Positions 7,642 to 16,035 of a DNA stretch of 64,000 nucleotides are shown here, piece after piece. Numbering within the stretch: position 1 is the first letter of the stretch; the number at the start of each line of letters is the position of its first letter. The notes under the pieces are model-generated. The model was not told where the DNA came from, made no database searches, and was given only the letters and a program-made list of their open reading frames with translations. The DNA is from Paraliobacillus sp044383835 (lineage in GTDB: Bacteria > Bacillota > Bacilli > Bacillales > Amphibacillaceae): contig NZ_JBISEP010000004.1 of the NCBI RefSeq assembly GCF_044383835.1, forward strand, positions 86,415 through 150,414. The letters run 5' to 3'. The position numbers and the translations under genes were made by a program.

Positions 7642-7955
7642 TGGGTTGGTTTTTAATAGCATGTGCGTCTGCATTTGAGATTTTAGGTGTTTTAGGCTTG
7701 AGATTATATAGTCAAAATAAGACGTTTGCAAATGGAATGTTGTATCTTGGAGGACTGGGAGCGTCCTTTGCCCTTCTTTATGTTTCTTTCTCCTATTTAC
7801 TTGTAAGTGTTGCTTACTCCGTGTTTATGGGAATTGGTACTGCTGGGGCTGTATTAATGAATATGATTTTCTTCGGTGAATCGACGAATAAATTTCGTGT
7901 TTTTAGCTTAATACTGATTATTATCGGTGTTGTCGGACTTAAAGCACTATCCTAA
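7641..7955 (+). CDS. SMR-family efflux subunit, YkkD-like
   Basis: Second half of the paired SMR transporter, 104 residues, four membrane helices, with the essential Glu in ASAFEILGVLGL and the signature VAYSVFMGIGTAGAVL. It begins on the last base of the partner gene (TAATG overlap), so the two subunits are made together, as expected for an obligate heterodimer with opposite topologies. Control is by the TetR operators at 6486 and 7172. Confidence 0.9.
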   Translation: MGWFLIACASAFEILGVLGLRLYSQNKTFANGMLYLGGLGASFALLYVSFSYLLVSVAYSVFMGIGTAGAVLMNMIFFGESTNKFRVFSLILIIIGVVGLKALS

Positions 7956-8799
7956 TAAGTGTGGATATCAAGTAAATTGCTAGGTCATATTATTTTCAGA
8001 GAGACTTAGTAACTCTATAATATCGTGAAAATAGTTTTTTAAATGTTTTGCTAAGCTCGACTCATGAAATACCTGATGGATGAGAAGGCCATAATATAAA
8101 TGAAATAATTGCTCTTTTTGTCATTTGAATAAAAAGAGCAATTTATATCAGAAAATATAAACGTATTAAGAAGATATAATGGATTTTTGAAAGGCATGAA
8201 ACGATTTATTTCTAAATAATCACTTTTACATATTATTAAAATAGTATGGATAAATCGATTTTGATTCATCTTTTAAAGATTATTATGTAAAATTTACAAC
8301 TAGTTGCTAAATATAAAAGCTACATCGAAGTAAATACTTGTCGATGCTAGTTGTATAACATTTTCTGATGGATTTAATGAAAATAATATAGTCGACTTAC
8401 TATCATGTTTCTTTCAATTCATTACTGATTATACTGAAGGGAAGTGATATGTAAGTGCCAAAGTGATACAGGCTATTGACGTCTACTTTGTCACAAATAT
8501 AAAAATAGAAGCGTACTTTAACCTTGTTGGATATTTCTTTAATTATTAAAACGAGTATAAACTTAAAGCTTGTCTATCATATTGCGAATGGCTATAAGCA
8601 TTAGCGAAGATACAATAAGATTGAAAAATATAGCTGTTTTATTTTATCCCTTTATATAGCAGGAAACTGGTTCTATTAATCCTAGGTATATGAAGGGGTT
8701 TTTGTTGTGATGTAAATATAATAAAGAAATATTGCTACTGGATGTTTACAGAGGAAATGATATGATAAATAAAGTGCGTTATTCTATGATTATTTTTGC
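7956..8799. other. Gene-poor AT-rich spacer
   Basis: About 840 bases without a convincing gene. The only open frames are short and lack ribosome sites. A 13-bp hairpin at 8107-8143 (AATTGCTCTTTTT and its reverse complement, 11-base loop) probably ends the SMR transcript, although no long T-run follows. It may hold a decayed gene, but no protein family can be recognised. Confidence 0.5.
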
Positions 8800-8838
8800 A
8801 GAAAGGCCCACATTAAATGGTGAGCCTTTCTTTTTTTA
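8800..8838 (+). terminator. Rho-independent terminator
   Basis: AGAAAGGC (8800-8807) pairs with GCCTTTCT (8824-8831) and is followed by a run of T. It insulates the PTS operon from upstream transcription and lies inside a short spurious open frame. Confidence 0.75.
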
Positions 8839-8855
8839 TGAAATTAATCAATTAG

Positions 8856-8947
8856 TTGCAGTGTGTTTTTGCAATTTGCAACCAAGTGATTGCAAGATAA
8901 CATGCAAGCATTTGGTCTTGGTGGTAAAAGATACGATTACATATAAT
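8856..8947 (+). promoter_or_regulatory. Promoter of the PRD regulator with TTGCAA cluster
   Basis: A TATAAT at 8942-8947 with TTGGTG about 18 bases before it (8918-8923) forms a likely promoter. Upstream, TTGCA or TTGCAA occurs at 8856, 8869, 8876 and 8890 and ATGCAAGCAT at 8902-8911, spaced by 7, 13 or 14 bases. A related TTGCAATGCAA lies at 11417-11427 before the EIIC gene. These are candidate activator sites. Confidence 0.5.
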
Positions 8948-8966
8948 AAAAGTGAGGTGGAGATAG

Positions 8967-11039
8967 ATGAACAATCGCGCGCGAGATCTTGTTTTACTAT
9001 TAACAGAGAATGACCTGTTTTTTACTATAAAAGAATTGACGAAGCATTTCTCTGTTAGTCAACGTACGATTTATAATGATTTAATGGAAGTAGATGATTT
9101 CTTAAATAAACATTATCTTCCTATGTTGCAACGACAAAAAGGAAAAGGTGTATCGTTACAACTTACACAAAAAGAGTTACAACAGATAAAAATCCTTCTT
9201 GATCAAGAGGAATTTAGTTTTCATACACCAGAAGAAAGAAAATACTCTGCCTTACATTATTTGTTGATTCAACAGAGCTATGTAACAATTGATCAAATCT
9301 CAAACTTTCTTAAAGTATCAAGAAATACAGTTATCAGTGATATGAAGCACTGGAAACGGTGGTTTCAAGATCATGAATTATCGCTAGTGTCCTATCCTTA
9401 TAAAGGCTTAAGAGTTGAAGGGACGGAATTACCAATTAGAAAGGCATTGCTTGCTGTTTTTCGAGAAGAAAAAAGAAATCGCATACACATGACGAACACG
9501 GAGCAATCTATTTTAAATGAATTTCTTTCCATTCAAGAGATTAATCACCTTGTACGTATAGTTAGGATGGCAGAAAGTAAATTGCAAATTATTATTTCAG
9601 ACCATTCTTATTTTAAAGTTATTCTTCATCTTGGTTTAGCGATCACTCGAGTGAAACAGCAACGAATGCTAGGAAGGGATGCAATCTCAGATCGGGTTCT
9701 AGAAACACGCGAATATGAGGTAGCATGTATAATCAAAAAAGAAATTGATCATGTATTTAGAATTGAATTTCCAGAGAATGAAGTGATGTATTTTGCTTCT
9801 CAGTTAGTTAGTAGTAGTTTGCAGGATACGAATCAGTATGGAAATATAAACGAACAGTGGCTTCCATTACAAATGGTGACCCGGACATTTATAGAAGAAC
9901 TTGAATCGATCTTCCATGTTTCATTTATAGAGGATGAACAGTTATTCAATGGATTGATGGCTCATCTAAGACCTGCACTTTACCGACTTAGTAATGGGAC
10001 ATCAATTGATAATCCAGTATTGGATGCAATAAAGGAGAATTATCATTATGTTCATCATCATGTCATGCGAACAATTCCTATAATTGAAGCACAATTAGGT
10101 GTTGGTTTTAATGAAGATGAGGCATCTTTTATTACCATGTATGTTACGGCTGCGTTAGAAAGACAAAAAAAGAGAACGCGAAGAAAGCCAGTTGTTATTA
10201 TTGTGTGCGATACCGGAATGAGTACATCGCAAATGTTGGCGACACAATTAAAAAACTTATTTCGAATAAGAGTACTTGGGGCATTTCCAGCTAGACAGGC
10301 TTCAGAAATTGTCAAAGAAGAAATGATTGATTTAATTATCACAACCGTCCCATTGACATTGGACGGAGTACAAGTAGTCAATGTTAACCCTGTTTTATCT
10401 AAAGAAGATATCCAGAAGCTAACTTTGTTATTAGAAAAGTTTGAGGGGCAAGAGTTGCTTGTGTTTGACATTTTGAAAATGATTGAGCCTTATTGTACCA
10501 TTCATGATTCCAAAGCACTTTCGGAAAAATTACAACAATATTTTCAAAATGAAAAAACAGAGTTACCAAATACGGAGAGGAGATCACATCCTGTGTTAAT
10601 TGAAGTTTTAAATGAAAATTTAATAGAGACACAAGCAGAAGTGAATGACAGAGATAGTGCAGTCAAGCTAAGTGGCGAGTTACTTCTGAAAAATGATCTT
10701 ATTGAAGAAAAATATATTCAAGCAATGCTTGATAATGTAAAAGAAAACGGTACGTATATTGTTATTGCACCAGGTATAGCGATGCCACATGCAAGACCAG
10801 AATATGGTGCGAAAGATATTGGCTTTAGTATTGTTACATTAAAAGAACCAATTGTATTTGGACATCGTACGAATGATCCGGTGAAAATTGTAATTGGGTT
10901 ATGTGCAATTGATCATGAAACACACCTAACTGCTTTGTCAGAATTAGTAGGTGTTCTAAATCAAGAAGATAAATTGGAAGAAATACTAAATGCAAAAACA
11001 GCAAAAGATATAATGCGAATTTTTAAGGGGGATAAGTAA
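8967..11039 (+). CDS. PRD-containing PTS-controlled activator with EIIB and EIIA domains
   Basis: A 690-residue MtlR/LicR-type transcription activator whose activity is set by PTS phosphorylation. Domains in order are an N-terminal HTH (about 7-60, QRTIYNDLMEVDDF), a second HTH (about 85-135, SRNTVISDMKHW), two PTS regulation domains (about 170-400, with conserved His), a GatB-like EIIB domain (about 408-495, C414 in VCDTGMSTSQ) and a mannitol/fructose-type EIIA domain (about 545-690, H608 in MPHARPE). It begins at ATG 8967 behind GAGGTGGAGAT. No separate EIIA gene follows, so its EIIA domain may also feed the transporter. The EIIB gene starts on the base after the stop. Confidence 0.9.
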   Translation: MNNRARDLVLLLTENDLFFTIKELTKHFSVSQRTIYNDLMEVDDFLNKHYLPMLQRQKGKGVSLQLTQKELQQIKILLDQEEFSFHTPEERKYSALHYLLIQQSYVTIDQISNFLKVSRNTVISDMKHWKRWFQDHELSLVSYPYKGLRVEGTELPIRKALLAVFREEKRNRIHMTNTEQSILNEFLSIQEINHLVRIVRMAESKLQIIISDHSYFKVILHLGLAITRVKQQRMLGRDAISDRVLETREYEVACIIKKEIDHVFRIEFPENEVMYFASQLVSSSLQDTNQYGNINEQWLPLQMVTRTFIEELESIFHVSFIEDEQLFNGLMAHLRPALYRLSNGTSIDNPVLDAIKENYHYVHHHVMRTIPIIEAQLGVGFNEDEASFITMYVTAALERQKKRTRRKPVVIIVCDTGMSTSQMLATQLKNLFRIRVLGAFPARQASEIVKEEMIDLIITTVPLTLDGVQVVNVNPVLSKEDIQKLTLLLEKFEGQELLVFDILKMIEPYCTIHDSKALSEKLQQYFQNEKTELPNTERRSHPVLIEVLNENLIETQAEVNDRDSAVKLSGELLLKNDLIEEKYIQAMLDNVKENGTYIVIAPGIAMPHARPEYGAKDIGFSIVTLKEPIVFGHRTNDPVKIVIGLCAIDHETHLTALSELVGVLNQEDKLEEILNAKTAKDIMRIFKGDK

Positions 11040-11309
11040 ATGTATAAAATAGTGACAGTTTGTGGTGCCGGTGTAGGAAGTAGCATGATGCTTAAAGTAT
11101 TTGCGCAACAAATTTTATCAAATGAAGGCGTAGAAGCAACTGTAGATGCATCTGATATTGGGTCTGTTAGTGCTGACGAATATGATATTGTCATTACTAC
11201 ATCTGATTTTGCAGACATTTTAAGAAACTCAAAAGCTAAGGTTGTAAGAATAGATAATATGATGGATAAAGAATTGTTAAGAACAGAATTATTGAAAGTA
11301 ATTAATTAA
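11040..11309 (+). CDS. PTS EIIB component, lactate/ascorbate-galactitol type
   Basis: An 89-residue cytoplasmic phosphocarrier that passes phosphate from an EIIA to the sugar. The phosphorylated Cys is C8 in the N-terminal loop VTVCGAGVGSSMMLK, the SgaB/UlaB signature. It follows the regulator gene with no gap and precedes the EIIC gene by 139 bases, which hold a 7-bp hairpin (GTCCCAT 11331-11337 with ATGGGAC 11355-11361) that may affect mRNA processing. Confidence 0.9.
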   Translation: MYKIVTVCGAGVGSSMMLKVFAQQILSNEGVEATVDASDIGSVSADEYDIVITTSDFADILRNSKAKVVRIDNMMDKELLRTELLKVIN

Positions 11310-11330
11310 ATGTGCTTTTAACTAAATAAT

Positions 11331-11361
11331 GTCCCATGATGTTAACTATAGATTATGGGAC
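11331..11361 (+). promoter_or_regulatory. Intercistronic hairpin between EIIB and EIIC
   Basis: GTCCCAT and ATGGGAC enclose a 17-base loop. No T-run follows, so it is more likely an mRNA-stability or processing element than a terminator. TTGCAATGCAA (11417-11427) follows, just before the EIIC ribosome site AAAGGAGAG. Confidence 0.45.
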
Positions 11362-11448
11362 AAGAAATTTTATGTTTATAACCATTTTACTTATCTATGA
11401 CTTTGATCAATTACTATTGCAATGCAATAAAAAAGGAGAGAGCAGCTA

Positions 11449-12726
11449 ATGGATTTTCTTATGTATCTCATTAATAATATATTTAGTCAGGCAGTATTTG
11501 TAATTGGAGCTGTTGTTTTAATTGGTTTGTTAATACAGCGAAAAAGCTTTGACTCATTAGTTTCGTCGACAATTAAAACAATGATTGGTTTTTTGCTCAT
11601 TAATACCGGTGCGCAATCACTAGGAGTTTCATTACTCCCATTACAACCGATGCTCAGTAAGGTGTTTAACTTAAATGCAGATATACCTACACTTGAACAA
11701 GCACAAATGGAGAGTTTTGTCGAAATCGGTACAGAAATGGCTTTGATTTTTGCTTTAGGATTTATCATTCATATTTTATTTGCAAGAATAACACCATTTA
11801 AGTATGTACATTTATCTGCACACGTATCTTTCTTCTATGCAGGATTAATTGCCGCTTTACTTAAATTTGGTACAAACATGGGATTTATTCCACTTGTATT
11901 AACAGGTTCTATTATATTAGGTTTTTATTTAACATTTACCTGTTCGTATGTCGCACCTTTAATGAAGAATATAAAAGGTGGAGAAGGTTTTACTTTGGGT
12001 CACTCAAGCTCCAGTGGTGTGTGGATTGCCGCAAAACTTGGAGGTTTGCTTGGTAATAAGAAAAAAGATTTAGAAGATATTAAAATACCAAAAAGCTTGA
12101 ATTTCTTGCGTGAAATGACAATTGCCCTTACGGTTATTATGACGCTATTATTCTTTATTGTATCACTTATTTCCAATCCTGCTTGGGTAGCTGAACATAT
12201 TAGTGGAGGAAGAGATATTGTTACATTCTCTTTACTTAATGGTTTGCAATTTGGTTTATGGATTACAATTATACTATCTGGAGTAAGGATGTTGTTGGCT
12301 GAAATTATTCCAGCTTTCCATGGAATTGCTGATAAACTTATTCCGAATGCCAAGCCAGGTTTAGATGTACCCCTATTGTTCCCGAACTACCCAACATCAG
12401 TAATTGTTGGTTTCTTAACTAGTTTAGTTGCAGGGTTTGTTGGAATGTTTATTTTAGGTTTATTTAACTACCCAATCGCAGTTTTTCCAGCATTAATTCC
12501 TACATTTTTCACAGGTGCTGTAACAGCGATATTTGGTAACTCTACTGGTGGAATAAGAGGTGCATTAATCGGGTCATTTGCAAATGGTTTAATTCTTATT
12601 ATTGGACAAGCATTACTGCTCCCACAGATCGGCTCTTATGCTTCTATCATGCGTATTCTTAGTGAAACAGATTATGCTCTATATGGTCCGTTGCTAGGTA
12701 TGCTACTTAAGTTGATTGGAGGGTAA
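11449..12726 (+). CDS. PTS EIIC permease, ascorbate (UlaA/SgaT) family
   Basis: A 425-residue membrane permease with about 11-12 hydrophobic segments and the UlaA-like N-terminus (FLMYLINNIFSQAVFVIGAVVL in outline) and signature stretches such as TLGHSSSSGVW and GNSTGGIRGALIGS. The family carries L-ascorbate and related sugar acids, but the substrate here is uncertain, because the operon lacks UlaD/UlaE/UlaF and instead has a TrpA-like enzyme. Start ATG 11449 behind AAAGGAGAG. The next gene begins 6 bases after the stop. Confidence 0.9.
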   Translation: MDFLMYLINNIFSQAVFVIGAVVLIGLLIQRKSFDSLVSSTIKTMIGFLLINTGAQSLGVSLLPLQPMLSKVFNLNADIPTLEQAQMESFVEIGTEMALIFALGFIIHILFARITPFKYVHLSAHVSFFYAGLIAALLKFGTNMGFIPLVLTGSIILGFYLTFTCSYVAPLMKNIKGGEGFTLGHSSSSGVWIAAKLGGLLGNKKKDLEDIKIPKSLNFLREMTIALTVIMTLLFFIVSLISNPAWVAEHISGGRDIVTFSLLNGLQFGLWITIILSGVRMLLAEIIPAFHGIADKLIPNAKPGLDVPLLFPNYPTSVIVGFLTSLVAGFVGMFILGLFNYPIAVFPALIPTFFTGAVTAIFGNSTGGIRGALIGSFANGLILIIGQALLLPQIGSYASIMRILSETDYALYGPLLGMLLKLIGG

Positions 12727-12732
12727 TGATTT

Positions 12733-13428
12733 ATGAAACAACTTGCTCTCTATTTACCGTGTTGTTATCCAAACGAAGATCGATTTTTTGAAGTTTTAGA
12801 TATAATGGAATCATACAAAGTGGATGTTCTGGAACTAGGCATACCGGTGGCAGATCCTCATATGGATGGAACGGTTATTAAAGATAGTCATCAACAAGTA
12901 TTGGACCAAGGGTTTAATCAATCGTATTTAAACCAAATACTTGTGACGATTAAATCAAAGTATACATTTAAAGTCGTCCTTATGACCTATAAGGAAGGAT
13001 TGGATAAATATAATCTATTATCAATAGATAGTGAGCTAGTTGATGGTATATTATGCGTAGATCAAGATATTACGTTAGAAAATTATCCAATGCCCATTCA
13101 GTTATATAATGAAACGATGACAGATCAGTTATTGGAAAAACAATTAATGAATAATCGCTTATTTGCCTATTGTATGAGTGGTGCAGGTAAGACAGGAAGT
13201 TTTGACCAAGTGCCGACCAATTACATTCAAACAATTAAACGAATTAGAAAGTATAGTAATATCCCTGTTTTCGTGGGATTTGGAATCAAAGATGAACAAG
13301 ATGTTGCTAGTGTTTATCATAATGGTGCAGATGGAGCAATTATCGGTTCTTATTTTGTGAAAATTCTTAAGAATGAAACAATGGAACAGGTTGCCTCCTA
13401 TATAAAAAGATTAAAAAGTGTTGTGTGA
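12733..13428 (+). CDS. Orphan TrpA-like (beta/alpha)8 lyase in a PTS operon
   Basis: A 231-residue protein clearly related to tryptophan synthase alpha subunit (usually about 265 residues). The two catalytic acids of TrpA are in register as E34 (LELGIPVADP) and D45 (HMDG), and the phosphate-binding C-terminal part GFGIKDEQDVASVYHNGADGAIIGSY is intact. There are no other trp genes nearby and no TrpB. Its place after an ascorbate-type EIIC, 6 bases from it, suggests a retro-aldol type cleavage of the imported phosphorylated compound rather than tryptophan synthesis. That role is inference; a displaced trpA cannot be excluded from sequence alone. Confidence 0.82.
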   Translation: MKQLALYLPCCYPNEDRFFEVLDIMESYKVDVLELGIPVADPHMDGTVIKDSHQQVLDQGFNQSYLNQILVTIKSKYTFKVVLMTYKEGLDKYNLLSIDSELVDGILCVDQDITLENYPMPIQLYNETMTDQLLEKQLMNNRLFAYCMSGAGKTGSFDQVPTNYIQTIKRIRKYSNIPVFVGFGIKDEQDVASVYHNGADGAIIGSYFVKILKNETMEQVASYIKRLKSVV

Positions 13429-13467
13429 AAAAAACTAGACTTAATTAAATTTACTCTACATGATTTT

Positions 13468-13502
13468 TGAGACTAACTATTGATTTTATATAGTTAGTCT
13501 CA
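13468..13502 (+). terminator. Terminator-like hairpin after the PTS operon
   Basis: TGAGACTAACTAT (13468-13480) pairs perfectly with ATAGTTAGTCTCA (13490-13502), a 13-bp stem. The following bases are AT-rich but not a pure T-run. The rest of the gap to 13893 holds only the promoter listed next. Confidence 0.6.
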
Positions 13503-13756
13503 ATTCTAATTCCATAGTCTTTATTTCTGTTTTTGGATAAAATATGTATAAACAAATTTATTTATGCCACAATACCCACTTAAAGGTTATGTAATGTAAG
13601 ATTTTATCAAAAAACAAAGTAACATCCTCCATTAAGTGTGTGAATAAAGGCTACTAAACATGGAATTGAGATAAATGACTTGAACAGTTAAATCTAATGT
13701 TTTCCTTGTTTCACGATATGGTAAAATGTACTAGGTAAAAAGAAGTGTATTTTATT

Positions 13757-13782
13757 TAAAAAAAGCAAGTGTTTGCCGATAT
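13757..13782 (+). promoter_or_regulatory. SigD (flagellar/chemotaxis sigma) promoter
   Basis: TAAA (13757-13760) is followed after 14 bases by GCCGATAT (13775-13782), an exact match to the B. subtilis SigD consensus elements. It would start the chemoreceptor mRNA near 13790, about 100 bases before the gene. Confidence 0.75.
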
Positions 13783-13893
13783 TATAAATGACCTTAAAAA
13801 TAACACCAAGAATAACCATACCTTTTTAAAAAATGTATATATATTTTTGGTGCCATATATATATTAATAAGAAGAAGGTAGAAGGTGTAAAAA

Positions 13894-15588
13894 TTGACGG
13901 AAATGTTTCAGCTTAATAGTATAAGAAAGAAAATACTTTTTGGTTTTTCATTAGTGATGGTTTTGGTTATTATTTTAGGAATCTATAACTATCTAGCAAT
14001 CAGGTCATTAAATCAAAATACTTCTGAAGTGGTTGAAGAACAACAACCAGTTTTGATTCTTGCTAATAAGATTGCATTGGATATGGCAGAAAGAACATCA
14101 TTAGTGCGTGGTTACTTGCTTTATGATGATGTGGAGTATAGAAAGGAATTTGATAGTCATACGGATGAAAGCATAGCGCTTGAGAATGAAGTGATGAAAT
14201 TAAACAGCTCAAAAGAGGTAAAAGCTTTAATAGATAAGAAAGTAATGTGGGGTGAAATGCTTAGTAACGTCTTTGATGAATATGATGCAGGTAACAAGGA
14301 ACAGGCAATGAGTATTATGCGGACAGAGATAAAACCACTCGAAGAGGAATTAATAGACGGCTTTAAAGCGTTAGCTTCAAAAAGAGAAGTGATGATAACC
14401 GATATGTCAGAAGATAGCCAAGACTATGGTCGAGTATCTTTAATGGTAGATACATTGATAACCATTGTCGTTATTATGTTAGGTGCTATTGTTGCGCTGA
14501 AAACTGCAAGTATTATATCAAGACCAATTGTTACAGTAATGGAACGAATGAAGACGATAGCGAATGGCGATTTTACTCAAGAAGCAATAGAAATTAAATC
14601 AAATGATGAAATCGGACAACTTATGGTAGCTACTAATGAAATGACGAGTAATACAAAAGATTTATTAATCAAAATAAACGCAGTATCTGAAACAGTTACT
14701 ATTCAAGGTGATAAATTAAGTAATGCAGCTAATGAAGTTAAATTAGGGACAGAACAAGTAGCAGTTACTATGGAAGAGCTAGCTACTGGAGCAGAAACCC
14801 AAGCGAATAGTACGAGTGACTTAGCAAATATTATGAGCTTGTTTGTAAATAAGGTGGAAGATGTCAATACAAATGGTGAAAACATTGAAATGCATTCTGA
14901 GAAGGTTTTAGAGATGACGGATAAAGGTAGCCAATCGATGCAAACTTCCACAGAGCAAATGACAAAAATTAATCATATTGTAAAAGATTCAGTTAGTAAA
15001 ATGAAAAAGCTAGATAATCAGACACAAGAAATTTCTAAACTTGTTTTAGTGATAAAAGATATTGCTGATCAAACTAATTTATTATCGTTAAATGCAGCAA
15101 TTGAAGCTGCAAGAGCTGGTGAACATGGTAGAGGTTTCGCTGTTGTTGCAGACGAAGTAAGAAAATTAGCTGAACAAGTTGCCTTATCAGTAAACGATAT
15201 TACGACAATAGTCACATCGATTCAAGTTGAATCCAATGTTGTATCTAATGCTTTAAAAGAAGGTTATAATGAGGTAGATCAAGGATCTACCCAAATTAAA
15301 TCAACAGAAGAAATATTTAGTCAAATCAGCAATTCTGTTACAGAGATGGTGACAAGTATCCACGCTACTTCTCAAAGCCTCTTAGAAGTGTCATCAAACA
15401 CAAAAGAGATGAATGAATCAGTGGAAGAGATTGCCTCGGTATCTGAAGAGGCGGCAGCAGGAATAGAGCAAACAGCAGCGTCTGCACAACAAGCAAGTGG
15501 TTCAATGGATGAAGTCGCTAATAGTTCTGAGCATCTTACAGAATTAGCCGAAGAATTGAATGAATTAGTTCATCGATTTAAGGTATGA
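13894..15588 (+). CDS. Methyl-accepting chemotaxis protein
   Basis: A 564-residue membrane chemoreceptor. Membrane helices lie near 14-36 and 188-208 and enclose a small all-helical sensor of about 150 residues (four-helix-bundle/CHASE3-like). HAMP follows (about 208-262), then a long methylation and signalling coiled coil with the invariant tip LNAAIEAARAGEHGRGF near 405. It starts with TTG 13894 behind AGAAGGTG. SigD promoter upstream. It is close in length and layout to the receptor at 21670, suggesting an old duplication. Ligand unknown. Confidence 0.93.
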   Translation: MTEMFQLNSIRKKILFGFSLVMVLVIILGIYNYLAIRSLNQNTSEVVEEQQPVLILANKIALDMAERTSLVRGYLLYDDVEYRKEFDSHTDESIALENEVMKLNSSKEVKALIDKKVMWGEMLSNVFDEYDAGNKEQAMSIMRTEIKPLEEELIDGFKALASKREVMITDMSEDSQDYGRVSLMVDTLITIVVIMLGAIVALKTASIISRPIVTVMERMKTIANGDFTQEAIEIKSNDEIGQLMVATNEMTSNTKDLLIKINAVSETVTIQGDKLSNAANEVKLGTEQVAVTMEELATGAETQANSTSDLANIMSLFVNKVEDVNTNGENIEMHSEKVLEMTDKGSQSMQTSTEQMTKINHIVKDSVSKMKKLDNQTQEISKLVLVIKDIADQTNLLSLNAAIEAARAGEHGRGFAVVADEVRKLAEQVALSVNDITTIVTSIQVESNVVSNALKEGYNEVDQGSTQIKSTEEIFSQISNSVTEMVTSIHATSQSLLEVSSNTKEMNESVEEIASVSEEAAAGIEQTAASAQQASGSMDEVANSSEHLTELAEELNELVHRFKV

Positions 15589-15607
15589 TAAATCAAGTAG
15601 TTATCAG

Positions 15608-15648
15608 AAGCAGTATTCGTTAATGGTTTAACGTTACTGCTTTTTTTG
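15608..15648 (+). terminator. Terminator after chemoreceptor gene
   Basis: AAGCAGTA..CGTTAA pairs with TTAACG..TACTGCTT and is followed by a T7 run, directly after the gene end. Confidence 0.75.
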
Positions 15649-16035
15649 TTAAAAAATCATATCACGTTTCATTAATACTGTGACAGATAGTGAATGAAGT
15701 GAAATTGATCACTAGGGAAAAAAGGAGAAAGTTGTATTTAGACGAACACCACGGTATGCATTTAAAGCTATAGTAAACGCACCAATTTACATTGCTAGAC
15801 AAGAGTAGTTGTACTACCCTTGCTCAATTCAAGCAATTTGGCTATAAAGTATATGGGATTAAGATAAATTAAGGATGCATTGATTAGATGGTGAAGCAGT
15901 GGTTCATTTACTGACGTATTATTTAAATTATGCACACAGATAATCAGTTGAAGTTGTTTCGAAAAACAATAGATTTTGTCAAAATCTAATGGTATTCTTA
16001 ATGAGTTATTATTACATAGGAGAGGCGTGTAAAAA
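15649..16035. other. Intergenic region before second chemoreceptor
   Basis: About 390 bases with no credible gene. A hairpin CAAGAGTAGT/ACTACCCTTG lies near 15800. No SigD-type GCCGATAT element could be found here, unlike before the other two receptors. Confidence 0.4.

Noticed and set aside
8051..8269. Minus-strand open frame of 72 codons
   Set aside because: No ribosome site, no recognisable family and it crosses the hairpin at 8107-8143.
8732..9013. Open frame of 93 codons before the PRD regulator
   Set aside because: It contains a terminator hairpin and the TTGCAA cluster and runs into the start of the regulator gene in another frame.
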